Assembly: GCA_019022495.1 (NCBI GenBank)
Contig: JAFEKR010000005.1
Coordinates: 2,852,001-2,916,000, forward strand
DNA: 64,000 bases
DNA from: Epichloe hybrida
Taxonomy: Eukaryota; Ascomycota; Sordariomycetes; Hypocreales; Clavicipitaceae
Direction of reading: 5' to 3'
Shown: positions 43,574 through 55,093 of the stretch, piece after piece
Layout: each line of letters opens with the position of its first letter
Position numbering within the stretch: position 1 is the first letter of the stretch
Translations under genes and position numbers: made by a program
Notes under the pieces: model-generated
Databases searched by the model: none
Told to the model about the DNA's origin: nothing
The model's input: the letters and a program-made list of their open reading frames with translations, nothing else

Positions 43574-45180
43574 ATGAGGTCTAAGCTTTCCCCTCACGCG
43601 GCGGCTGCGTCATTGCTGTCCGTGGCGACATTGGTACAGGCTCAGACGTCTCCGTTTTCCATTGCGGACACCGGTAAGCCACTCCAAACTGTTATTCGAT
43701 CTGAGCTGAGGTAGAAGGCCAGGTGGAATCAAACACACTGCTCCTCGCATACTGACGTTTCCTCTCCCCAGCCGCCATTAAACAAAGCGCAAGCACCTTG
43801 GCATGGGATATGCTTCAATACTACAACGGCAATCTGACTGGGCAAACACCCGGTATTCTGCCTGGACCACCACCTCACGGAGACTACTACTGGTGGGAAG
43901 GTGGTGCGATGTGGGGGACTTTGATCGATTATTGGTATTGGACCGGCGATTCAACATACAACAACGAAGTCATGCAGGCGATGCTGTTTCAGGTCGGCGA
44001 GAACAAAGACTACATGCCTCGAAACGTCACCGCGTCGCTAGGCAACGACGATCAAGGCTTCTGGGGCATGGCTGCCATGACGGCCGCCGAGAATGGCTTC
44101 CCGAATCCACCAACCGACAAGCCGCAGTGGCTTGAGCTCGCCCAGGCCGTTTTCAACACGCAGGCTAGTCCCGACCGCCATGATTCGACCTGCGGTGGTG
44201 GCTTGCGATGGCAGATTCCCTTTGCGAACAACGGATACGACTACAAGAACAGCATCGCCAACGGCTGCTTCTTCAACATGGGAGCCCGTCTGTTCCGCTA
44301 CACCGGCAATACCACGTATTCTGACTGGGCAGATAGGACATGGGACTGGATGTGGAAGATTGGTTTCATCGACAACAAGAGCTACGCCATCTACGATGGT
44401 GCCAAGGTTGGCAACGATTGCAAGGTTATCAACAAGGCTGAATTCTCTTACAACAACGCTGTGTTTGCGGAAGGCGTGGCTTTCATGTACAATGTCGTAA
44501 GTAACGCATCTCGATGACCTCAAAACACATGCACTGTGTGCACATCTGTGCACATCTGTGCCTGTGTGTATGTACATGTACAAAGGTCCGGGACGGCCAC
44601 TGACCACAATGTATAGACAAACGGAAACTCAACTTGGAAAGATCGTTTGGACGGACTGGTCAAGCACGCCATGGAGACGTTCCTCCCCAAGGGCATCGCC
44701 GTCGAGATATCATGCGAGAATGCTGGCACCTGCACCACAGACATGCTCACCTTCAAGGGCTTCCTTCACCGATGGTACTCGACCATCACTCAACTTGCCC
44801 CATACACAATAGATACGATTCGACCCGTTCTTAAGACGTCGGCTCAGGCCGCCATCAAGCAATGCACTGGCGGTACGCACGGTCGCCAATGTGGCTTCAA
44901 ATGGACCAGCGGAGTGTACGATGGCAAGACGGGGGCCGGTCAAGAGATGTCTGCTCTGTCTGCCGTCGTGTCTCTCCTGATTCCTGATGCTAAGCCTCCG
45001 TTGACGGAGAATACCGGTGGTATATCCAAGGGCAACCCCAACGCCGGTGGCAATGGCGATAATGCCCAGAAAATAATCAAGCCCATCACGACGGCCGACA
45101 GAGCTGGAGCAGGCATCTTGACTATGCTGGTTCTCGGGTCAGCGTGCGGTATCTTTGGATGGATGAGTGTCGGAGCTTAA
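43574..45180 (+). CDS. dfg5: GH76 endo-alpha-1,6-mannanase-like cell-wall protein (DFG5/DCW1), GPI-type
   Basis: 462-aa secreted, cell-surface protein thought to attach GPI-linked wall proteins to glucan. Exons are 43574-43673, 43772-44496 and 44617-45180, with introns GTAAGC..CCCCAG and GTAAGT..TATAG. The signal peptide ([17 protein letters not shown]) is in exon 1. The GH76 domain shows [20 protein letters not shown] and [13 protein letters not shown]. The catalytic Asp pair of the family would be in this GNDDQ motif. Six or more N-glycosylation sequons (NLT, NVT, NTT, NKS, NST) are visible. The C-terminus is hydrophobic after a small spacer ([18 protein letters not shown]), as expected for GPI addition. 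The yeast pair Dfg5/Dcw1 is jointly essential; which of the two this corresponds to cannot be told. Confidence 0.95.
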
Positions 45181-46646
45181 AGCTGCTAAACGAGACGGAG
45201 AAACCAATTTCTTTCTCCTTGTTTTCTTTTTCTTTATTTTTGTCATGTCCCGGCGATATATACCATCCACCAACGAGAGTTCTCAAGATGCGATCTTGCA
45301 GTCTGTTGATTTTGGGATGATTGAACCGACGCCAGGGTCCGCGTTTATACAGGAGTTTGGGGGCCGCACATGTGCATGTGATTTTACGGCGTTGGGGATC
45401 GGGATCGGGCTGGGTTGGGTTGGCAATGAAGAACTAAGTATCAAGTGCATTTCCTACTCGACGTCGCCTATTCAACGAGGGTTGTGGATTTCAATCCTCC
45501 AAGCCATGTCATTTACAGACTTTTATTGTATAACAGCGATGCGGGAGATGTCTGAGATGTGTGTACACACGGGAGTCATGTTTGTTGACAGCTAGGGATG
45601 GATGAGAGGCGTTGGCGACAAATGTTTACCATTTTCCTAATACAAATTCGTTCAAGCAAGCTTCGCCCAATTCCATGGTGATCCAAGCCAGGTTCATGGG
45701 GCGTTTGTACAATGTAGGATCGAGTACGGACTAGACGACGCGAATGGGCCGTATTATCGTGATGCAGTCGCTGGATCGATTTACCCTTTCCCATCTGTTT
45801 TCTGCACCGGCAGGCGCCGACCACAAGCGACTCGCCACCGACAGGGGTCAAGAAAAAACTCTGCAAGCTTCATCTGCTCGGAAGGGAAGTGGATTCTGTC
45901 TGGGGGGTCGCATTGATCCATCCAACCCATCCATTGCATCATGTTGCTGGCTAAAGGAGAAGGGGGGAGGGGTCATCTGAGAGGAAACTTTTTCCCTTCA
46001 CCCGCAGCGTGGCGCATACCACTCCATCGCCCCGACTCCGTCTAGCGCATCTGTCCAGCCGTTTTTTCGATGGGGTAATGGAAATTGCCTGCCCCCCCGC
46101 GTGATGCGTGATCCAAGGCAGAGTCTAGGAAACGTGGGGGAAGCCAGCCAAGCGTTTTAGTGGCTACCTGTGTAATGTGCGATATTTTTTTCATTGAAAA
46201 GAAAAAAAAAAAAATATCTTCCCCTTCTGCTGATCTGCTGACCCCCTCCCCTCTCCTCTTGCCTTGCATTTTGCCCGTTTGAGAGTGGGCCAGCCAGGGG
46301 CCACGGCCCACGGGTTCCTTCGTTGCCACGATGGTATGTTTTTACATAAATGCAAGAGGAGACTTCTTATAAGTCGGTAGAAGACTCAAGAGACGCCCAT
46401 CGCCATCACCGCCATCCTCATTCACCGGCGCTCTACATGCTCAGATTCTTTTGACTTGACGTCAAAATACCGCGGCATTCGGGGAAAAAAAAAAAATCCA
46501 TGCTCTTCGCCTCCCTCGACGACTTGCCACTCACAGACGCTTACATATGTACACCTCGAGAACCGCCGAGAGCAAACAGCCCAACTCGATATCATCTGCA
46601 TCTACCTTTTTTTTTTTTTTTTTTTTTTTTTTCCAAATTGAATAAC
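45181..46646. other. Intergenic, 1.5 kb
   Basis: GH76 3' region and promoter of the DUF3602 gene. The run of about 26 T at 46607-46632 lies immediately upstream of that gene's start. No gene is supportable. Confidence 0.5.
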
Positions 46647-47114
46647 ATGTCCAACTACCTCGTCACCGAGCCCTCCCCCTCCACAACCTCCTACATCCGC
46701 TGCGGCCGCGGCGGCGCAGGCAACACCTTCCGCGCCTCCTCCAGGTCCAAGCCCGCCAGCACCGCCGGCACCCCCGTCGTCACCACCTCGGCCACCTCGG
46801 CCAGCAAGGCCTCGTCCTCATCCTCGCGCCGCTTCTTCAGCGGCATCGGCGGCGCCGGCAACGTCCACGCCGTCTCCGAGCTCCCCTCCGTCACGCGCTC
46901 CCTCGACGATGCCGTCCGCCACGCAGCCGCCCGGGACAACGCCTCGGTAGGGTACTGCGGCCGAGGCGGCGCCGGCAACGTCTACCGCCGCAGGGGCAGC
47001 GACGCCTCTTCCTCTGCCTCTTCCTCTGCCTCCAGCACAGGCAGCCTCGAGAGCAGCATGAGCTCGACTGCCAAGCTGTGGAACCGCGTCAGCGGCTCCT
47101 CGGCACGAGAATAG
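46647..47114 (+). CDS. DUF3602 family protein, GRGGAGN repeats
   Basis: 155-aa protein from ATG 46647, 14 nt after a run of about 26 T. It has three GxGGAGN motifs (CGRGGAGN near residue 19, SGIGGAGN near 69, CGRGGAGN near 109), which define the fungal DUF3602 family, in a Ser/Ala-rich, low-complexity background. The C-terminal part is almost all Ser/Ala (DASSSASSSASS). The in-frame sequence upstream of 46647 runs through the T-tract and is not used. Members of this family are thought to be small stress or cell-wall related proteins but have no established function. It is probably single-exon. Confidence 0.85.
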   Translation: MSNYLVTEPSPSTTSYIRCGRGGAGNTFRASSRSKPASTAGTPVVTTSATSASKASSSSSRRFFSGIGGAGNVHAVSELPSVTRSLDDAVRHAAARDNASVGYCGRGGAGNVYRRRGSDASSSASSSASSTGSLESSMSSTAKLWNRVSGSSARE

Positions 47115-47972
47115 GCGTTAATCTTGGACCAATCTCCCAAAAAAGTTTGCTTTTCACACATGTAAAAAAAAAAAAAAAAAAAAAAGATGTCATTGTCCAT
47201 TTGTTTTTAAAAAAAAAAAAAATTATCAGCCGGCGTTTCGTGGGGGGACGGAGTACTTTTTTTATATCCTCCCTTATTTTTTCTACAAAGTGCCATGTAT
47301 CGTGTCTGAAAATTTTGACATGATGGAATTCTACTATAATGAGACGAGATGACCTTTTACTTTACTACAATGAGACGAGATGAGATGGGATCAACTTCAT
47401 GGTTCCCGAGTCATAAATTACCTTGCATCTATTCCATCGCTTCCAAATTTGGACTTGGACTTGAACTAAACCTGTGAGAAATTAGCATCATCGTATCTTC
47501 AAGAGTTTGACAGGTCAAGTTTGGAGACTTGCTTGAATCAAGGTCATCACTTCACATGCGATATTCCCATCGAGGCAGGCATGGCATTGGCGCACGCTGG
47601 ATGAAATCTTTTCTCTCTTCTTTTTTTTTTTTTTTTTAATTTCTAGCCAAGTCGACACTTGACATCTCCACTCATCTATCGTATCTGACACACGCCCGTT
47701 GCCGACAAACACAAGGGTATCTATCATGAGGCTTTCAAAAAATACAAAAAAAACTTTGGCCTGCCACTGCTCACTTCCTATCCCGCCCTGCTACCTCTCA
47801 TCTCCCTATCTCCTCGGTTGCTGCACGAGTCTAGTTCGCATAATCTGTTGGTGTACGAACAAACGTGCCTTCCCGGTTTCCACTGATGCAACAAAGACGA
47901 AACGAGACAGTATCTACATCCCACTTGCTTGCTGTATTCCTTGCTGAAATGATGAGTCTACCCTGGCCACTC
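47115..47972. other. Convergent intergenic region, 860 bp
   Basis: 3' regions of DUF3602 and Arp1. It contains runs of about 21 A (47164) and 13 A (47209), a T17 run near 47622, and a duplicated AATGAGACGAGATGA unit (47338 and 47368). No gene is seen. Confidence 0.5.
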
Positions 47973-49302
47973 TCACGTGAACTTGGTGTGAATAATGTCC
48001 GGGTTCTCATGCCAATCATCAATGCTCACCCACATCTACAGACATGTTAGCATGGCTACACCGAGAACGCGCTGGACAGTGCCAACTCACCTTGCGGAAC
48101 GTGCTAAGCCCGGCCAGAATACTGCCACCGATCCATGTCGAGTATTTGCGCTCGGGGGGTGCAAACATCTTGATCCTCATGTCCTTCACCGCGAGTCTTT
48201 GGAGCTCTGTCAAGAGTCGGTCTGGAAAGCCTTTGGTCAATGTGCTGCCGCCAGAGAGAACAATGTTGCCGTAAAGCGATTTTCGCAGATCCAGGTCTGT
48301 CCTATTAATGGCATCGACTACAATTTGATGTACGCCGGGGTACTCGAGACCAATGATTTCGGGGTCGAATAGAATTTCGGGCGCTCTGAATCGTTCGGGG
48401 CCAATCTGTTGCTTGTCAGACACTTGATGCGTTGGGTCAAAAGAAGAAAGAGGCAAGAGTAAAGACGGGAATTTACCTTGAGCTTGTGGCCGTCTGGTAA
48501 CACATATTCCGCAGACTTGCTCTCGTTTGGTTTGACGCCAATCCAATCCCTCTCTTCTTTTCGTGGATCCGGAGCTACATATGACACACTCTCTTTGATC
48601 AACCTTACAACCTCCTTCTCTGCACTCGTATGAAACACGTAGCCGCTTTTCCGTAGCAGCGTCTGCAGGTGCTCTGTGACATCACGTCCTGCCACGTCAA
48701 TTCGTCGGATGCTGCTGGGCATAGCAAAGCCCTCATAGACTGGGACCGCATGCGACACTCCGTCTCCAGCATCCAGAACAATACCAGTGGTACGGCCACT
48801 GGCGTATAATGAAAGAACAGCTTGGATAGATGTGTGCAGAGCCGGGACGTTGAACGTTTCGAAAAGAATCTGCGCAGCTGTATCGCGATTGCTTCGAGGG
48901 TTCAAAGGTGGCTCTGTCAGGAGAACGGGATGCTGCGTAGCTCGTCAGTACGGTTGCTAGAGAAACCCCATCTTTTGTCGCAATGAGACATACCTCCTCG
49001 CTCAACGTTTTCAGTCCCTCTCCATACACGTACTCCCATATTCTCTCCATGTCGTCCCAATCTGTCACAATGCCATGTTCCAGAGGGTACTTTATCTTGA
49101 GTAAACCCCTCAGCTCTGTAGCGGCCTTTTGCCCAATGAATACATCGCCCTCCAAAGCGCCAGCCAGAACTCTGAGATGCTTTGGTCTACCTACCCATGA
49201 GGGAAAGAAGCACTTGGGCAGGTCATCACCAGCGAAACCGGCGCGAATCGTTCCCGAGCCATTGTCCAGGACGATCGGCGCATTGTGCAGTATTTCCGTC
49301 AT
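47973..49302 (-). CDS. arp1: Actin-related protein Arp1 (centractin)
   Basis: Filament subunit of dynactin, needed for dynein motility and nuclear distribution in hyphae. Four exons: 49302-48994, 48932-48477, 48405-48091 and 48035-47973, giving 380 aa. Introns are 61, 71 and 55 nt, with GTATGT, GTAAAT and GTGAGT donors. Splicing yields the actin nucleotide-binding motifs [16 protein letters not shown] (phosphate 1), [18 protein letters not shown] (phosphate 2) and [11 protein letters not shown], then [23 protein letters not shown] and the C-terminus HTKFT. The exon 4 sequence [13 protein letters not shown] matches the Arp1 end rather than actin (which ends KCF). Length is exactly that of Arp1. 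It is divergent from the APSES factor across 800 bp. Confidence 0.95.
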
Positions 49303-49953
49303 TTTTTACCTCCCGTTCTATTGATTTGGCTCTAGATGACCATCTAGATGCGTTGCTGCCTTCTCTGAAAGGGGCTTGGCCGATATGTCTTGAGGGCCTA
49401 TCCACGCCCCTGACCGGTCTGGTGGCGGGACCAAGCGGCAACTCCAACGTCGCGGGAGGTAGGTTAGTGCATGAACTCAACTAGAGGAAAATGGGCATGT
49501 GCAATCCGTGAGCCGAACAGAAAAGATCGTCAAATGTCAAATGTCGTCGCTCGTCGTCAGGTGCAGGGCAAGGCAATGCCGGGGGTCTGGTACGTTTTCG
49601 TGATCAATGACAACAAGCTCTCTCTGACCAATTCAGTCAAGGGTGACAATGGTGGGGCGCCTGCCCGAGTCCCGCAAAAAGTACCGCCACTTGTGGCACG
49701 AACACAGCTCTCAGCCGCATCACGTGAGCCGTTGGGGGCAGCTCTATGATTTAGCGCCTGAGGCAGGAACCACTTAAATGCTTCGGCGTGCCTTCGCGTC
49801 TCTCCTTCGCGGACCGCGTCGTCGACGTGCCAACACTTCAAGGTACATCGTCGAACCCTTGCCACATCTGCATTGATGCCAAATCGCAGCGTTTGTTCGG
49901 ACTACTACCAACTCTTTGACACAACAACTTCTGCTTCTCGTCTTGCTGCAACT

Positions 49954-49984
<31 letters not shown>

Positions 49985-50102
49985 CACAAAGCTATCCTCC
50001 GAAAACCCAGTCCATTCCCATTATATCCGCTTCCAGCACTTGACAGATCAACTGTCGTATGGCGCTTTAAAAAAAGGCTGACGGACCTCATTAATTTTCA
50101 AA
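49303..50102. promoter_or_regulatory. Shared divergent promoter of Arp1 and APSES factor
   Basis: 800 bp between start codons. It contains a run of about 28 T at 49957-49984, about 120 bp before the APSES factor ATG. No G1/S-type ACGCGT box was noticed here. Confidence 0.4.
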
Positions 50103-52463
50103 ATGGTCAAGGCTGGTGCTGTCACCGCCGTTGCCTCCGGCCCAGGCGTATATAGTGCTACTTACAGCGGTGTAAGATTACTCTTTCTCTATATTTGAAT
50201 ATGTGTGCAGCTGTCGCGACTAGAACCGATTGCTGTTTGGTTCTTTGCCCTTCGCCATCGTTCTTGGTTGCCACGGGCGAAGACTTGGGATACCATATTC
50301 TCCTGTTCGCAAACATGTCCAGAGAGAATTTCCCTTGCACAATTCTTCTTTGGCACTAAATGCAACCTTACTGACCCATTCTTTGGTAGATCCCGGTCTA
50401 CGAGTTTCAATTCGGAGGCGAGTTGAAGGAACATGTAATGCGAAGAAGGCACGACAACTGGATCAATGCGACTCATATCCTTAAAGCTGCAGGCTTTGAC
50501 AAGCCCGCGCGTACGAGAATTCTAGAGCGTGATGTACAAAAGGACGTTCACGAGAAGATCCAGGGAGGCTATGGCAAATATCAAGGTAGGTGGCTGCTTG
50601 TCATGACAATTCTCTCTCTGAGTATGCGATTAAATGGAATTCAGGTACCTGGATACCTCTTGAATCGGGCGAAGCGCTCGCCCAGCGTCACAGCGTTTAC
50701 GACCGACTACAACCGATTTTCGAGTTTGTGCCCGGAAACGAAAGTCCTCCACCGGCTCCGCGACATGCCACAAAGCCAAAGGCCTCCAAAGCTAAACCTC
50801 CGCCTCCGCCTCCTCCCAAATGGGGTGCTGGTAAGTTGAAGTTCACCCTGGGATGCTGTCATGCGTACACATGGTACTTATGCAGATCACAGGCGCAGTA
50901 GTGGCCCGGCAAGAAGAAGTGAACAAGGAAGATAGCATAATGGGCGAAGACGACACCCCCGATAATCTGACAGTAGCATCTGCTTCATACATGGCCGATG
51001 ATGACCATTTCGACATGTCTTATATGTCCACGGGGCATAGAAAACGAAAGAGAGAAGAACATATGCAAGACCTCACCGAGCAGCAGCATGCCGTGTATGG
51101 CGATGAGTTACTCGACTACTTTTTGCTCTCTAGAAATGAGCAGCCTGCCGTCAAACCCGATCCGCCGCCAAACTTTCAGCCGGACTGGCTCATTGATGCC
51201 GAAAATCATACTGCCCTTCATTGGGCATCTGCCATGGGCGATGTCGACGTCATCAAGCAACTCAAACGGTTCAATGCCAATATAGCCGTGAAGAATATTC
51301 GTGGTGAAACTCCTTTTATGCGTTCCGTCAACTTCACAAACTGCTATGAGAAGCACTCGTTTCCTACGGTGCTCAAGGAGTTGTTTGATACTGTGAACGC
51401 CAGGGACAATGCTGGTTGCACCGTCATCCATCATGCTGCCGTGATGAAGAATGGCCGAGTGTTCAGCCCTTCTTGTTCGCGGTACTACCTGGACTACATA
51501 CTGAACAAGCTGCAAGAAAAGTTCGACCCATCTACGTTCCAACAGATGCTGGACGTACAAGACAATGAAGGCAACACTGCTCTGCACTTGGCTGCGCAGA
51601 GAAATGCTCGCAAATGCATTCGAGCACTGCTCGGGCGCAATGCGTCAACAGACATCCCCAACAATGAAGGAGTGAGAGCTGAGGACCTCATTATAGAATT
51701 GAATGCCACGAAGAAAGAGCGCGGACCGCAACGGTCCTCATCACCATTTGCGCCAGATTCGCAGAGACATGCATCATTTCGAGACGCTTTCGCGGAACAG
51801 AAGAAGCCGGCGGCGGCTTTTCTGTCAGCCGCTGCAACAGCAGTACAGTCACGAATATCCCCCCTTATCATGGAGAAATTTCAAGATTTGGCCAAAAATT
51901 ACGATGAGGAGTGGCATGAAAAAGACGTTGCCGAGGTTGAGGCGCGAAGAATATTGGCAAACACACAAGTGGAACTGAACACAGCTCGCCAACAAATCGC
52001 CGAGCTCGAAGCACAACTGGAGCCAGACGATGTGGCTGGCAAAATTATGAGCGAGGCCAACTTGGCAAAACACCAGGTACTGTCACTAATTACGCATCAA
52101 AATCGATTACACATTCACCAGTCGGTGGAAAACGAAATGAATCGCGCCAATGGCGACAGCAGCCAGGATGGTTCTTACGAGGAGAGACTAGCTCTTGCCC
52201 GCCAATTAAGTCAAATGCTGGCCGAACAGCGCCAAGCCGAGACGGAATATGTCGATGCTTTGAGCATGGTTGGCGTAGGGGACAAGATTGAGAAGTACAG
52301 GAAACTGTTGAAAAGATGTCTGGATCCAAAGGATGGCGAGAGTCTCGACTCGAATCTTGACAACCTTATTGACATGATGGAGGAAGAGAAGGATGTGATT
52401 GACATGGACGGAGCGGCACCATCGGCCGGCGAGCTCATGGACTTTGCCGTCGGCGGCGTCTGA
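50103..52463 (+). CDS. mbp1: APSES/KilA-N transcription factor with ankyrin repeats (Mbp1/Res type, MBF subunit)
   Basis: 673-aa nuclear DNA-binding factor of the MBF complex that switches on G1/S genes. Four exons: 50103-50171, 50390-50585, 50645-50830 and 50893-52463. Introns are 218, 59 and 62 nt. The APSES/KilA-N domain fills the first ~95 residues: VYSATYSG-IPVYEFQF, MRRRHDNWINATHILKAAGF and KYQ-GTWIPLESGEALAQ. A Pro-rich linker (KAKPPPPPPPKWGA) follows. Ankyrin repeats are seen at TALHWASAMGDVDVIKQL, GETPFMRSVNF and NTALHLAAQRNARKCIRALL. The C-terminus is a coiled coil (ARRILANTQVELNTARQQIA), then LLKRCLDPKDGESLD. The last acceptor (50892) was chosen because the one 7 nt earlier meets a stop. 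A 45-nt segment near 52078 has splice-like ends but is kept as coding because it is in frame. Confidence 0.92.
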
Positions 52464-54163
52464 CTAAGAAGAGGGGGGGTAAAGACGGACGGAACATTAC
52501 ATGGTCAGTCGGCAGTGTGTATCACGAGCAATGTTGGCGTTAGGCGTGGAATCTGAACAGCTATGCCCAGCTGGTGAAGGGCCGGAGAAATTATATTTGG
52601 CGGCGGGCGTGTTTGGGCAGTCTTTTAATCCCTGTCTGCAAAGCGGCGTTGGGTGCCATGACATTGTTACCAACGGGCAGTTGAGGAAGAAGACGTAGAA
52701 GAAAAGTCAACATTGATACTACCAGGACCGAGAAATCAGCGGGGTGGACATTCATTCGTCCCAGTCGGCGTGATGCTCCACAACCAGGGAGCGTGCATGG
52801 CCGTGTAGTCAGGTGAGCGGCGATTTGCCTTGTTGGTGATGGGTCAAATGGTCGGGGGTAGAAGGGGAAAAGGGTACGGAGTAATCCGTACGGAGACGGA
52901 GTAGTAGCCGATTACTCCGTACAGGGCGGCCGAAGGGGAAACTTGTGCCAGCTGTGATAATAAATCGGCAATCCCTGTGTTGGAAGACGCAGAGGCCAAG
53001 ATTTGCCACCAGGCTCAGCTGCCCTGGGTCGAGGACAACGCACTCTTCCCCCCTTTTATTGACCCTCAGCTGGTCAAGGTACATGTGATTCGCTACCGGG
53101 CGGGAGCGGCAGCTCCACTCAGCCTGCACCTGCGCCTGCACCTGCAACCTGCCTGCTTCCGCGCATATCCGAGACAAGACACCGAAATCTAGATCTCCGA
53201 GTTGTCGTGAGCCATCCCATCATCTGGGCGATGCAGCAAACGCCCTGAACAAAGCCCATGATACGAAGCTTCTCCTCGATGCTGAAGACCGAGGGGCTTG
53301 CGCATCCTCTCCTCTGAACATGATGTACGCCACAAGGCCGTGAAGGACACACAGCAAGGCTGCCACCCGGCCCACCCCTGAACACATTGGGTTTTGACTT
53401 TTCTTGCGTTTCAAAACGCACTGGACAAAGCAAGGGGCGTGCACCCATCACCGCCCATCTTAGTACTAAGCTGGTGCTAGAACCACGGCGTTGACGTCCA
53501 GAGCTGAACTGAGAGCCATACACGGCTGGCTTCGACGCAACATTCGACGCACACTTCGAAGCACATATCGACGCACATACCGCAGCCATGTCATTCCCGA
53601 ATCCCAGGTGGGTTCGTTCCGAAGCCAGTCTTGTGGATTGCAAGATGGCATAAAAGGTTCTGCGCCCCAGAGCTTGCGCCTCGGTGATAATGGCCAGTCA
53701 ATGAGTTCACATGGCTGCGACCCTCAGCCCGCGTCTCCGAAGCAGTAGATTGGATTTCTCGGGCATTGGTAGCTTGGAAGGTCGAGAGGACAACGCCATA
53801 CTCCGTACACACTCGTGCTCGAATCATCGACGACCAAAGCGATTACGCAGCACATCATAACCGCCAAAGGAGGACCATCTCCGCCGATTGCCAACACGAG
53901 TTGGGCATTGCAGTTGGATGCACAAGGACATCCATCCAATCGTCTCCCGTGGTAGGGATTTCAACGACCGGTGCAACATCGACTTGCGTCCTGCAGGGCC
54001 CCCAAAGCCGCCGTTTTATCTCATCGGCTTAATACCCCCGTCTGACCTGACTTGGTGTCCTAGCTGGCGCTGCGTCGGTCATCCTAGAAACCGCTCTCTC
54101 CAACCATTGCCGGCGACTCCAGGAGCCAATCGCGGATTCCCTGCTGCCAGTGCTTCTCTAACC
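52464..54163. other. Intergenic, 1.7 kb
   Basis: No gene is supported. It contains a dense cluster of TACGGAGTA/TACTCCGTA motifs at about 52874-52922, a short repeat of CGACGCACACTTCGAAGC type near 53530-53580, and the upstream region of the next gene. Confidence 0.5.
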
Positions 54164-55093
54164 ATGGCCGACTACTTGAAAGTGCAACAACCCACCTTGG
54201 ACAGGGTCCGAAGTGGTCTTGCCCTCTTTGCAGTCCTCATCATTGTTCGTTCCTTATTCCAGAGGATACACGCCTTGATTCCGAAAAAGCCGAAACCAGC
54301 CAGCACCAATAGCCAGCTCCCAGCCGCCTTACAACAAGTTTGCACTCCTCCCGCGTGGTCATTTAACGGGGAGGTCCAGAGCGGCAGGACATTCAGCAGC
54401 ATGGGGAAGAACAGAGACGCAACATCAAGAGATGTCTGTGGCTCTTCTGGCAAGACGAAGCTATCCATTGACCAGACATGGAACTCCGGCGCCGAGGACA
54501 TTGATGGACAATTCATCTCGCGCATGCCGCCTGCGCCACCACTAACACCGCCCGGGTTGAGCTCCGCCGTCTTCACATTCTCATCAGGTCAGCCTCATGC
54601 CATTGTCAGTTTTATACACCAGCCAAATCCGGATTACACGAGTTCCACCGCTTCGGCCATCTCACAGCTGGACTCGAACGCTTCGCCGACTACGCCGAGA
54701 CGGCGGTCTTATCACAAAGTGTTACCCGTTGGAATTTCCACTCTTCAGCAGTCTTTCGAAGCTGACGTGGATTCCGCAGCAACTTCTTTCTTCCCCAGCT
54801 CGTATCCGCCAACAAGCCCGCTTTTGCCACCGCCGCCCCCTGATGCAACTGACTCATTCGGTCATGGCCAAGCGCACAAGCGAGAGATGGATGTCAAGGG
54901 AGAAATTATCTCAGCTTTGAACAATGAGGGCGCTGGATGGACCCGTCACACCCGTGTTTACGGTGGCGGTGTCTGTCTGGCATGCGCCGCCTCAGGCGGC
55001 CAGGACGGAGGTGGCGGCTTCTACGGAGCAACGGTGACACCAGAAGAAATGCGTCAAGATGCGTATACGGCGAGAAGTGGCAACTTCACTTGA
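54164..55093 (+). CDS. Uncharacterised single-span membrane protein
   Basis: 309 aa from ATG 54164 (MADYLKVQQPTLDRVRSGLA). The frame is open further upstream to 53888, but that part has no family-like features and the ATG at 54164 is in a good context (ACCATGG). A single transmembrane segment is near residues 19-33 (SGLALFAVLIIVRSLF). Then follow a basic patch (IPKKPKPA), a Pro/Ser-rich middle (PPAPPLTPPGLSS), and a C-terminal block (GWTRHTRVYGGGVCLACAAS and FYGATVTPEEMRQD) that looks structured. No domain is recognised. Similar short proteins with a WTRHTRVYGGGVCLAC-like end appear conserved in Sordariomycetes as far as I can recall. The cytosolic side probably faces the long C-terminal part. 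Confidence 0.65.
   Translation: MADYLKVQQPTLDRVRSGLALFAVLIIVRSLFQRIHALIPKKPKPASTNSQLPAALQQVCTPPAWSFNGEVQSGRTFSSMGKNRDATSRDVCGSSGKTKLSIDQTWNSGAEDIDGQFISRMPPAPPLTPPGLSSAVFTFSSGQPHAIVSFIHQPNPDYTSSTASAISQLDSNASPTTPRRRSYHKVLPVGISTLQQSFEADVDSAATSFFPSSYPPTSPLLPPPPPDATDSFGHGQAHKREMDVKGEIISALNNEGAGWTRHTRVYGGGVCLACAASGGQDGGGGFYGATVTPEEMRQDAYTARSGNFT

Noticed and set aside
52078..52122. Possible 45-nt intron in the APSES factor
   Set aside because: It has GT..AG ends and a CTAAT-like branch point, but is in frame, very short and reads as a continuous helix-like segment.
53119..53643. 174-codon minus-strand frame
   Set aside because: Cys/Arg/Ser-rich composition with no domain, spans short tandem DNA repeats, and has no upstream gene features.
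53888..54163. N-terminal extension of the 54164 gene
   Set aside because: Upstream codons lack any coding character; ATG 54164 in ACCATGG context gives a natural N-terminus.
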